The position numbers and the translations under genes were made by a program. Source: VAZQ01 sp034669045 (GTDB lineage Bacteria > Pseudomonadota > Alphaproteobacteria > Rhizobiales > Xanthobacteraceae). From it: a stretch of 6,751 bases of DNA. The stretch spans positions 1 to 6,751 of the forward strand of contig JAXDOD010000034.1 in assembly GCA_034669045.1 (NCBI GenBank). The letters run 5' to 3'. Shown here piece by piece: positions 1 to 5,786 of this stretch. A model generated the notes under the pieces. That model did no database searches, was not told the origin of the DNA, and saw nothing but the letters and a program-made list of their open reading frames with translations. Position 1 is the first letter of the stretch; every line of letters starts with the position of its first letter.

Positions 1-1
1 C

Positions 2-1834
2 AACGACGACGTGTTTGCGCTCGATGCCAGAACCGGCGCGCTGATCTGGGAGCACCGCTCCCATATCGACCAGAACATCAACACGGTCTGCTGCGGCTGG
101 GACAATCGCGGCGTGGCGATCGGCGACGGCAAGATCTTCCTCGGCTATCTCGACGGCAATGTCGTTGCCCTCGACATCAAGACCGGCAAGGAATTGTGGA
201 AGGCGCAGATCGGCCGCTGGCAGGACGGCTACACCATCACCAGCGCGCCGCTCTACCACAACGGCGTGATCTATACCGGCATTTCCGGCGGCGACCGTTC
301 GGCGCGCGGCGTCCTGGCCGCGCTCGACGCCAAGACCGGCAAGGAGAACTGGCGCTTCTGGACGGTACCGTCGCCGGGCGAATTAGGCTCCGAAACCTGG
401 CCGAAACCCGACGATACGGACCCGAAACGCGCCAACGCCATGAACGTAGGTGGCGCCTCGATCTGGCAGACCCCGGCGATCGATCCCGAGCTCGGCCTCC
501 TTTACTTCTCCACCGGCAATCCCGGTCCGGAAGCCGGCGGCATGGGCCGCGACCGACCCGGCGACAACCTGTTCGCATCCTCGATCGTGGCGGTGACACT
601 CGAGGGCAAGTACGCTTGGCACTTCCAGCAGGTGCATCACGATCTCTGGGACTTCGATTGCCCCTCGCCGGTCGTCCTGTTCGACCAGGTCTATGACGGC
701 AAGATGCGCAAGGGCGTCGCCGAAGCGTGCAAGACCGGCTGGATCTACATCCTCGACCGCACCAACGGAAAGCCGCTGATCGGCATCGACGAGAAGCCGG
801 TCGAGGTCGACGAGCGCGTCGCCTCGGCGCCGACGCAGCCGATCCCGCGCGGCGACGCCCTGATGCCGCAATGCCCGGAACCGCTGGGGACCTGGGTGAC
901 CAAATGCATCTTCGGCGTGATCTACGATCAGCCGATCCTGCAGTCGCCGGGCGGCAACGGCGGCCCGAACTGGGCGCCGATGGCCTACAGCCCGCGCACC
1001 GGCTATTTCTATGCGACCGCCGCCGACCGTCCGCAGCCCCGCATCCTGCGCGGCCTCGGCAAGACGGTGTCGCCGGCCTTGGGGGCGAAATACGGCGGCA
1101 CGCTCACGGCGGTCGATTCCCGCACCAACAAGATCGCCTGGCAGAAGCGCCTGCCCTATTCGATCGGCCAAGGCTCGGGCGCGCTCGCCACCGCGAGCGA
1201 TCTGGTGTTCCACGGCGAGCCGGACGGCAACGTCCAGGCCTATGACGCGCGGACCGGCGAGCTGCTCTGGCAATGGCAGACCGGCGCCGGCGCCGACGCA
1301 CCGGCGATCACCTACGAGGTCGACGGCACGCAATACGTGGCGATCGCGGTCGGCGGGGTTTCGATCCAGACCACGTCGGCGAACAGCGACATGATCTGGG
1401 TGTTCTCGCTCAAGGGCACTCCGGGCGACCGGCTCAAGCCGTTCGCGGCACCGAAACCGCCGGAGAACGTGGTCGGATTCAGCGGCCCCATCGCGCGCGG
1501 CAATGAGGTGAAGATCGACGACTACACCTACGGTCCGCTGCGCATCTCGATCGCGGCCGGCACCAAGGTGACGTTCACCAACAGCGGCGCGCAGCCGCAC
1601 AACGCGACCTCGTCCGACGGCGGCGGCTGGGACACCGGCCTCCTCGCCAAGGGCGAATCCGCGAGCGTGACGTTCAACCGGCCCGGGACCTATACCTACA
1701 TCTGCACGCCGCATCCTTCGATGATCGGCCAGATCATCGTGACCGGGCAGGCGGTCGCCAACGCGCCCGCGGCGGTGGTGGAGGGCACGTCGGCGCCCGC
1801 GACCGGCTCGCCGCCGGACCATGGCGCGCATTGA
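2..1834 (+). CDS. PQQ-dependent dehydrogenase fused to a C-terminal amicyanin-like cupredoxin domain (5' partial)
   Basis: This is a periplasmic quinoprotein dehydrogenase that would oxidise an alcohol, sugar or similar substrate with PQQ. It is cut by the left edge: the frame is open from base 2, and the GTG at 11 is an internal Val. Counting that Val as residue 1, I see the vicinal Cys27-Cys28 that in this family forms a disulfide ring over PQQ, repeated propeller tryptophan-docking motifs of the D-x-x-T-G-x-x-x-W kind (about 5-13, and others starting LDIKTG, LDAKTG, YDARTG), and HHDLWDFD at 209-216. About 80 mature residues plus a signal peptide should be missing, judged from where the Cys pair sits in relatives. 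Residues about 500-580 form a type 1 copper domain with ligands His530, Cys565, His568 and Met571; its CTPHPSM loop is almost that of amicyanin. The protein ends in an Ala/Pro-rich tail. No CxxCH haem motif is present. The stretch before HHDLWDFD (about 193-199, VAVTLEG) lacks the usual D-x-x-T-G, so the catalytic Asp and metal type need alignment. Substrate unknown. Confidence 0.93.
   Translation, partial: NDDVFALDARTGALIWEHRSHIDQNINTVCCGWDNRGVAIGDGKIFLGYLDGNVVALDIKTGKELWKAQIGRWQDGYTITSAPLYHNGVIYTGISGGDRSARGVLAALDAKTGKENWRFWTVPSPGELGSETWPKPDDTDPKRANAMNVGGASIWQTPAIDPELGLLYFSTGNPGPEAGGMGRDRPGDNLFASSIVAVTLEGKYAWHFQQVHHDLWDFDCPSPVVLFDQVYDGKMRKGVAEACKTGWIYILDRTNGKPLIGIDEKPVEVDERVASAPTQPIPRGDALMPQCPEPLGTWVTKCIFGVIYDQPILQSPGGNGGPNWAPMAYSPRTGYFYATAADRPQPRILRGLGKTVSPALGAKYGGTLTAVDSRTNKIAWQKRLPYSIGQGSGALATASDLVFHGEPDGNVQAYDARTGELLWQWQTGAGADAPAITYEVDGTQYVAIAVGGVSIQTTSANSDMIWVFSLKGTPGDRLKPFAAPKPPENVVGFSGPIARGNEVKIDDYTYGPLRISIAAGTKVTFTNSGAQPHNATSSDGGGWDTGLLAKGESASVTFNRPGTYTYICTPHPSMIGQIIVTGQAVANAPAAVVEGTSAPATGSPPDHGAH
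490..513 (+). other. Quinoprotein propeller segment (YFSTGN motif)
   Basis: This stretch encodes a LLYFSTGN-type segment that in PQQ dehydrogenases belongs to the propeller near the cofactor pocket. The following Gly-rich loop (PGPEAGGMGRDRPGDN) matches the place where alcohol dehydrogenases carry the GNGSPW-type loop. It supports membership of the alcohol/glucose dehydrogenase superfamily rather than a generic PQQ-like propeller scaffold such as BamB. Confidence 0.55.
1508..1750 (+). other. Cupredoxin (amicyanin/plastocyanin-like) domain of the dehydrogenase
   Basis: This is a domain-level feature inside the quinoprotein gene. It encodes about 80 residues with the order expected of a small blue copper protein: a beta strand (VKIDDYTYGP), the PAGT-like turn IAAGTKVTFTN, the first ligand in QPHNATS (His530), the GTYTYIC strand, and the C-x-x-H-x-x-M loop (Cys565, His568, Met571) followed by IGQIIVTG. 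All four type 1 copper ligands are present, so the domain should bind copper and transfer one electron at a time. In amicyanin the loop is CTPHPFM, one residue different. Amicyanin takes electrons from another quinoprotein, methylamine dehydrogenase. A role as built-in electron acceptor for PQQH2 is inference. Confidence 0.88.
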
Positions 1835-1890
1835 GCGGTGTAGCGATGCAGATGAGTCGGAATTGTTGGCAATGGCTAGCGCCCCAACGT

Positions 1891-1994
1891 TCCCTCCCCC
1901 CTTGCGGGGGAGGGACAGGGAGAGGGGTGCCACAAGCGAAATCGAATCCAATAACCACCCCTCTCCCCAACCCTCCCCCGCAAGGGGGGAGGGA
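1891..1994. repeat. Intergenic palindromic repeat, copy 1 (39-base arms)
   Basis: Two 39-base arms, 1891-1929 and 1956-1994, are inverted copies of each other with only three mismatches in a row (aca against ttg) and a 26-base spacer. Each arm itself holds a small dyad, CCCTCCCC-CTTGC-GGGGAGGG. The element fills most of the 227-base gap between the dehydrogenase and the binding-protein gene. As RNA it would form a very stable long stem, but no U-tract follows, so it is not a canonical intrinsic terminator. It may limit read-through or protect the upstream mRNA end. The Pro/Gly-rich peptides it encodes in several frames are not real proteins. The type is familiar to me from Bradyrhizobium-like genomes (recollection, not a search). 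Confidence 0.9.
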
Positions 1995-2055
1995 GCCCAC
2001 CGCCGTTGCCGTTCGGCGGGCGGATTGCCGCCAAAAATATCTTTCCAACCATCTC

Positions 2056-2115
2056 TGGTTATTGCTCATCGCCGCGTTCGGCGTTGCAATCATGTCCACA
2101 TCCACCGCATCAGCG
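2056..2115 (+). other. Signal peptide region of the substrate-binding protein
   Basis: The in-frame translation is an uncharged hydrophobic run followed by STSTASA and then ADR, giving a typical signal peptidase I site (A-S-A before A). The basic n-region expected before it (RRADCRQK, about 2008-2037) is also in frame but has no ATG, GTG or TTG in front of it short of the repeat. This is why the true start is hard to place. Confidence 0.7.
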
Positions 2116-3018
2116 GCCGACCGCATCCGCCTGGCGGTGCAGCGCACCGGCACGCTCGCCTGGGAGCTCGACATCATCAAGGCGCATGGCCTCGACAAGA
2201 AGGCCAACCTGCAGATCGAGACGCTGGAGCTCGCCTCGACCGAAGCCGGCAAGATCGCCATCAAGGGCGGCTCGGCCGACATGATGCTGTCCGACTGGCT
2301 GTGGGTCGCGCGCGAGCGCTCGCTCGGCGACAACCTGGTGTTCTATCCGTCGTCGAGCACGCTCGGCGCCGTGATGGTGGCGGCGAATTCGCCGATCCGC
2401 ACGGTCGCCGACCTCAAGGGCCGCAAGCTCGCGATCGCGGGCGGGCCGCTCGACAAGAGCTGGCTCCTGCTGCAGGGGCTGGCGCGGCGCTCGGGCATCG
2501 ATCTGCGGCGGCAGGCGACCATCGTCTATGGCGCGCCGCCGCTGCTGGCGGAAAAGCAGTTGCAGGGCGAGAGCGACGGCGTGCTCACGTTCTGGAATTT
2601 CTGCGCCGAGCTCGAAGGCAAGGGCCTCGCGCGCGGCATCGCGGTGGCGGACGTGATGAAGCAGCTCGGCGCCAAGGCGCCGGTGGCGATCGTCGGCTAC
2701 ACCTTCGACGGCGGCTGGGCGGCGAAAAACAAGCCGGCGGTCGATCGCTTCCTCGACGCCGCGCGCCAGGCCAAGGACATCCTCGCCGGCTCGGACGCCG
2801 AATGGCAGCGGTTGAGCGCCCGCATCGGCGTCAGCGACAAGAACGCGCTCGCGATCTATCGCCAGCGCTACCGCGAGGGTATTTTCACGCGCGCGATCGC
2901 AGACGAGGAAGCCGACGCGCGCGCGCTCTACGGGGTGCTGGCCGAGGTCGGCGGCGCGGAGCTGGTCGGTCCGGCGCGCGAGTTCGACCGCGGCACGTTC
3001 TACCGGCCCGGGGAGTGA
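2062..3018 (+). CDS. ABC transporter substrate-binding protein, NitT/TauT/SsuA type
   Basis: This is the periplasmic ligand-binding component of the importer encoded just downstream. The mature part (from ADRIRLAVQRTG, about base 2116) has the layout of nitrate/sulfonate/taurine/pyrimidine-precursor binding proteins: an initial beta strand, an ELD-I-KAHGLDKKANL helix, a K-GGSADMMLSDW segment, then PIRTVADLKGRKLAIAGGPLDKSW, typical of the NMT1/SsuA fold. A hydrophobic stretch (WLLLIAAFGVAIMSTSTASA, about 2056-2115) ending in ASA-A is a clear signal peptide. The start is uncertain. The TTG at 2062 falls inside the hydrophobic core, the ATG at 2092 would drop most of the signal, and upstream in-frame starts (GTG 1927, ATG 1846/1852, TTG 1831) would translate the palindromic repeat. 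No good ribosome binding site is seen at 2062. The frame is open from 1831. The ligand cannot be named; sulfonate, amino acid, pyrimidine or an aromatic compound all remain possible. Confidence 0.88.
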   Translation: MLIAAFGVAIMSTSTASAADRIRLAVQRTGTLAWELDIIKAHGLDKKANLQIETLELASTEAGKIAIKGGSADMMLSDWLWVARERSLGDNLVFYPSSSTLGAVMVAANSPIRTVADLKGRKLAIAGGPLDKSWLLLQGLARRSGIDLRRQATIVYGAPPLLAEKQLQGESDGVLTFWNFCAELEGKGLARGIAVADVMKQLGAKAPVAIVGYTFDGGWAAKNKPAVDRFLDAARQAKDILAGSDAEWQRLSARIGVSDKNALAIYRQRYREGIFTRAIADEEADARALYGVLAEVGGAELVGPAREFDRGTFYRPGE

Positions 3019-3081
3019 CGAATGTTGCTCCCTCCAACTGCGAGCGAATGCCTCGCGTTACGAAGGCTCGTGCCCCAGCGT

Positions 3082-3218
3082 TCCCTCCCCCCTTGCGGGG
3101 GAGGGACAGGGAGGGGGGTGCCCCAGGCAAGATCGAGTCCGATTAACACCCCTCTCCCCAACCCTCCCCCAGCATCAGGGCGTTCACGCCCGTCTTCGAC
3201 GGGCGGTGGGGGGAGGGA
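3082..3218. repeat. Intergenic palindromic repeat, copy 2, with an inserted inner hairpin
   Basis: The left arm 3082-3120 is nearly identical to 1891-1929, and 3147-3170 plus 3208-3218 match the right arm of copy 1. Where copy 1 has four bases (gcaa, 1980-1983), this copy carries 37 bases (3171-3207). The insert contains a perfect 8-bp hairpin, CGCCCGTC (3187-3194) and GACGGGCG (3198-3205) with a TTC loop, and a competing hairpin GGGCG (3178-3182) with CGCCC (3187-3191). The spacers are also related (atcgaatcc against atcgagtcc). The orientation is the same as copy 1, so the two are direct copies 1191 bases apart bracketing the binding-protein gene. It fills most of the 275-base gap before the permease. 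Confidence 0.9.
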
Positions 3219-3255
3219 GCCCACCGAGTTTGCCGCGCCAACATCGACTCATTGC

Positions 3256-3303
3256 AGGAGGATGGCCCACCGCCACGCCACTCTGGTGCGACAGTGGTGC
3301 TGA
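3256..3303 (+). promoter_or_regulatory. Strong Shine-Dalgarno and possible 13-codon leader ORF before the permease
   Basis: A perfect AGGAGG at 3256-3261 sits in front of the permease, but no permease-frame start follows at normal spacing. It abuts an ATG at 3262 in another frame, which encodes 13 residues (MAHRHATLVRQWC) and stops at TGA 3301-3303. That stop overlaps the region of the two in-frame GTG codons (3294, 3297) that would give the permease a start just before its first membrane helix. This could be translational coupling through a leader peptide, but the ATG is too close to AGGAGG for efficient initiation, so the signal may be a relic. Speculative. Confidence 0.3.
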
Positions 3304-4034
3304 GACTCCTCTCGCTCGTCCTCCTGCTGGTCGCCTGGTCCGTGGGCGCGCAGTTCGCCGGCCCGCGCATGTTGCCGGACCCGCAGGCGGTGGCGCTGGC
3401 GATCCTCGCCGAGGCGCGCTCGGGCGCGCTCGCGTTCAATCTCGGCGCCACGCTGATGCGCGTCGTCGTGGCGTTCACGCTCGCGATGGCGCTGGGTGCC
3501 GCGCTCGGCCTGGCGATGGGCCGCTCCCGCATCGCCGACCGGCTCGGCGACCCCTGGCTGGTGGTGCTGCTCAACCTGCCGGCGCTGGTGATCATCGTGC
3601 TCGCCTATGTCTGGGCCGGCCTCACCGAAACTGCGGCGATCGCGGCCGTGGCGCTCAACAAGCTGCCGATCGCGACCGTGACCGTGCGCGAGGGCGCGCG
3701 CTCGCTCGACCGCGGGCTCGACGACATGGCGCAGGTCTTCCGCATGGGCGCCTGGGTGCGCATGCGCCATGTCGTGATCCCGCAGCTCGCGCCCTACCTT
3801 GCGGCGGCGGCCCGCTCCGGGCTATCGCTGGTGTGGAAGATCGTGCTCATCGTCGAGCTCCTCGGTCGCCCCAACGGCGTGGGCTTCGAGATCGGGGTCG
3901 CGTTTCAGTTGTTCGACGTGACCAGGATCCTGGCCTATGCTCTCGCCTTCATCGCCGTCATGCTGGTGATCGAAACGTTCCTGGTGCAGCCGCTTGAACG
4001 ACATGTCTCCCGCTGGCGTCCCAGGACGGCTTGA
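3294..4034 (+). CDS. ABC transporter permease, SsuC/TauC type (binding-protein-dependent)
   Basis: This is the inner-membrane channel subunit of the importer, paired with the binding protein upstream and the ATPase downstream. From the GTG at 3294 it is 246 residues, close to the usual 250-270 of this family. Hydrophobic segments are visible at LLSLVLLLVAWSVG, MRVVVAFTLAMALGAALGL, WLVVLLNLPALVIIVLAYVW, the TETAAIAAVALNKLPI region, LSLVWKIVLIVELLG, and LAYALAFIAVMLVIETFLV. The cytoplasmic coupling loop reads DDMAQVFRMGAWVRMRHVVIPQLAP, the EAA motif (EAA---G---------I-LP) of importer permeases, which docks onto the ATPase. The start is uncertain: TTG 3252 would add 14 residues without membrane character and lacks its own ribosome site, while GTG 3294 or 3297 begins right before the first helix. 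The 3' end overlaps the ATPase gene by about 32 bases, indicating co-translation. Confidence 0.9.
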   Translation: MVLRLLSLVLLLVAWSVGAQFAGPRMLPDPQAVALAILAEARSGALAFNLGATLMRVVVAFTLAMALGAALGLAMGRSRIADRLGDPWLVVLLNLPALVIIVLAYVWAGLTETAAIAAVALNKLPIATVTVREGARSLDRGLDDMAQVFRMGAWVRMRHVVIPQLAPYLAAAARSGLSLVWKIVLIVELLGRPNGVGFEIGVAFQLFDVTRILAYALAFIAVMLVIETFLVQPLERHVSRWRPRTA

Positions 4035-4731
4035 AGTCTCGATCAGGCGCAAGTCCTTCCGCGGCGCCTCCGGCGGCGATCTCCAGGTGATCGGCGATCT
4101 CGTGCTCGGCCTCGCCGGCGGCGAGGTGGGCGCGCTGGTCGGCCCCTCCGGATGCGGCAAAACCACGCTGCTGCGGATCATCGCCGGCCTCGACCGCGAC
4201 TATGACGGCAGCGTGCGGCTGCCCGACCATGGCCGGCTCGGCATGGTGTTCCAGGAGCCGCGCCTCCTGCCCTGGCGCACGCTCGAGCAGAACGTGCGGC
4301 TGGCGGCGCCGCAGGCGAGCGACGGTAGTCTCGACGCGCTGTTCCGCGCGCTCGGCCTCGAAGGCCATCGTCACCATTTCCCCGGCGAGCTGTCGCTCGG
4401 CCTCGCGCGCCGCGTCGCGCTGGCGCGCGCCTTTGCGGTCGAGCCCGATCTCCTGCTGCTCGACGAGCCGTTCGTGTCGCTTGACGACGCGCTGGCGGCG
4501 CGCTTGCGCGACGAGCTTGCGGACCTGGTCAACAGCCGCCCGGTCACCACCTTGCTGGTCACCCACAATGTCGAGGAGGCGATCGGGCTTGCCGACCGGC
4601 TGTTTCTGCTGTCGTCGAGCCCGGCGCGGGTGGTGGCCGAGATGCCGGTCGAACGCCCGCGCGCCGCGCGCTCGGCGCACGATCTCGCCGCCATGCGCGA
4701 CGAGATCGCGCGCAGGCTCAAGCAGGCGTGA
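4003..4731 (+). CDS. ABC transporter ATP-binding protein, SsuB/TauB type
   Basis: This is the cytoplasmic ATPase that powers the importer; 242 residues from the ATG at 4003, full length for the family. A TTG at 3994 would add three residues. Visible motifs are Walker A GPSGCGKTT at 47-55, the Q-loop Gln84 in FQEPRLLPW, the signature LSLGLARR at 130-137, Walker B LLLLDEP with Asp154-Glu155, the D-loop FVSLDD just after, and switch His188 in LLVTHNVEEA. The signature has Leu where LSGGQ has its first Gly. As I recall, LSLG(M/L)ARR occurs in some proteobacterial importers of this type, and the rest of the core is intact, so I expect activity. It overlaps the end of the permease gene, consistent with one transcript for binding protein, permease and ATPase. 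It ends 9 bases before the stop of the convergent operon. Confidence 0.94.
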   Translation: MSPAGVPGRLEVSIRRKSFRGASGGDLQVIGDLVLGLAGGEVGALVGPSGCGKTTLLRIIAGLDRDYDGSVRLPDHGRLGMVFQEPRLLPWRTLEQNVRLAAPQASDGSLDALFRALGLEGHRHHFPGELSLGLARRVALARAFAVEPDLLLLDEPFVSLDDALAARLRDELADLVNSRPVTTLLVTHNVEEAIGLADRLFLLSSSPARVVAEMPVERPRAARSAHDLAAMRDEIARRLKQA

Positions 4732-4740
4732 GCGCGGAGA
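4732..4740. other. 9-base gap between convergent operons
   Basis: The plus-strand ATPase stop (TGA 4729-4731) and the minus-strand TctC-type stop (complement of 4741-4743) are separated by nine bases. No dyad or T-run that could serve as an intrinsic terminator for either strand is visible here or in the adjoining coding ends. Transcripts from the two sides are therefore expected to overlap at their 3' ends unless Rho stops them. Confidence 0.8.
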
Positions 4741-5772
4741 TCACCAGCCCAGCACCTTGGCGGTCTTGGCGAGGATTGCCTTCGGGGTGCCGGCCACCTG
4801 GGTGGCGAGCGCCGTCACCTCGGCTCCGGTCTGCGGACGGATCTGCATGTTGGCCTTCTCAGCGTCCTTGAGGAATTCGGGGTCCTTGAGGGTGGCGATG
4901 TAGGCCGCGCGCAACGCCTCGAGCCGGTCCGCCGGCACGCCGGGCGCAACCCAGTGCCCATAGCCGAGCACGGTCGGCAGGCTGACGACCTTCGTGATCT
5001 GCAGTCCCTCCTCGTTGCGGACCAGGTCCTGCAGCAGCGGAACGTGGGGCAGCTCGGCTTCCTTCTGGAGCCCGACCTGGACCAGAAGATTGATTTTCTT
5101 TTCCTCCAGCCAGCTCCTGTTGCCGGCCTGAAGGCTGGCCCAACTGGTGCCGCCGCGGCCCATCACTTCGCCCCGCTCGACCGCGATGTTGATCTGGCCG
5201 GTGCCGGTATAGCCGTTGATCGGCTTGAACTTCGTCCCGGTCACCTCGTTGATGATGGTGGCGAAAATATACGAGTCCGAGGTCGGCCCGACGGCGCCGA
5301 GCGGCACTTCGCGCGTCTTGGCATCCTCGATCGTCTTGATCCCGCTGGTGTGCCACGTGTAAACGACCCCGTTCGAATAGGCCATGCTGCCGAGCCATTG
5401 CAGCTTGTCGGATTCGAACTGCGCGCCCGCGCCGCCCAGCAATTGGTACATCGGCGCATTCTGGTTCACGGCGGCGATCACGGTGCCGTCCCTGGGCGCA
5501 ACCGCATAGACATAGTTGGCCGCCCGCACGCTGCCGGCGCCGTCCATGTTCTGGACCACCACGTTCGGACTGCCCGGAATGTGCCGGCCGAAATGCCGGC
5601 TGAACACGCGCGGGTAGAGGTCGTAACCGCCGCCCGGGCCGAAGCCGACGATGAAATTGATGGTCTTGCCCTTGTAGAAATCGGCCACGCCTTGGGCCGC
5701 CGCCGGAGTGCCTTGCAGCATGAGGACCACAGCGGTCGTCAGCAGCAGAGCCATCGCGATTGCGCGGAGCAT
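4741..5772 (-). CDS. TctC/Bug-family periplasmic receptor (tripartite tricarboxylate transporter type)
   Basis: This is a secreted solute-binding protein of the TctC/Bug family, members of which bind carboxylates or other small polar compounds. From the ATG at 5772 it has 343 residues, slightly longer than the typical 320-330. Residues 1-26 (MLRAIAMALLLTTAVV, then PAAA) are a signal peptide. The mature N-terminus contains GKTINFIVGFGPGGGYD (35-51), the variant of the family's P-G-G-x-x-D ligand loop, then NVVVQNMDGAGSVRAANYVY, equivalent to the usual V-x-N-x-x-GAGG-x-x-A segment, and RDGTVI. The C-terminal part (LGYGHWVAPGVPADRLEALRAA) is also family-typical. The start is set by AAGGAG at 5779-5784, six bases upstream. 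An ATG at 5787 overlapping the upstream stop is the alternative (five more residues). The upstream gene is an ABC-2 permease 14 bases away; no TctA or TctB is in view, so this is a solitary receptor here. Ligand unknown. Confidence 0.92.
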   Translation of the reverse strand: MLRAIAMALLLTTAVVLMLQGTPAAAQGVADFYKGKTINFIVGFGPGGGYDLYPRVFSRHFGRHIPGSPNVVVQNMDGAGSVRAANYVYAVAPRDGTVIAAVNQNAPMYQLLGGAGAQFESDKLQWLGSMAYSNGVVYTWHTSGIKTIEDAKTREVPLGAVGPTSDSYIFATIINEVTGTKFKPINGYTGTGQINIAVERGEVMGRGGTSWASLQAGNRSWLEEKKINLLVQVGLQKEAELPHVPLLQDLVRNEEGLQITKVVSLPTVLGYGHWVAPGVPADRLEALRAAYIATLKDPEFLKDAEKANMQIRPQTGAEVTALATQVAGTPKAILAKTAKVLGW

Positions 5773-5778
5773 GAGGTT

Positions 5779-5784
5779 CTCCTT
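5779..5784 (-). promoter_or_regulatory. Ribosome binding site of the TctC-type gene
   Basis: On the minus strand AAGGAG lies six bases before the ATG at 5772. This favours that start over the ATG at 5787, which lies upstream of the AAGGAG. The site lies in the short gap after the ABC-2 permease stop (5787-5789), indicating an operon. Confidence 0.7.
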
Positions 5785-5786
5785 CA

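Noticed and set aside
11..13. GTG at 11 as the true start of the dehydrogenase
   Set aside because: The frame is open to the left edge with family-like residues (NDD before VFALDA), and the signal peptide and first propeller blade are missing, so the gene begins before the window.
383..1951. A 522-codon open frame on the minus strand
   Set aside because: It lies antisense to the well-supported quinoprotein gene, is Arg/Ala-rich as expected of a GC-rich shadow frame, and starts inside the palindromic repeat. No recognisable domain.
1891..1994. Rho-independent terminator after the dehydrogenase gene
   Set aside because: The stem is strong, but it is not followed by a T-run on either strand and the same element occurs elsewhere as a dispersed repeat, so it is annotated as a repeat with possible transcript effects.
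1821..3146. A long plus-strand frame spanning the repeat and the binding-protein gene
   Set aside because: The translation is Arg/Gly/Ala-rich low-complexity in the wrong frame, with Pro/Gly peptides from the repeats at both ends. The binding-protein frame has a signal peptide and family motifs.
1885..3222. CRISPR array or transposon ends
   Set aside because: There are only two copies, spaced by a whole gene, with internal dyads and no regularly spaced repeats. No transposase or target-site duplication was seen.
3000..3224. Small frames on both strands with LPPCGGG / PLPNPPPQGG peptides
   Set aside because: These peptides are the translation of the palindromic repeat itself and recur with every copy. 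They are not evidence of a protein.
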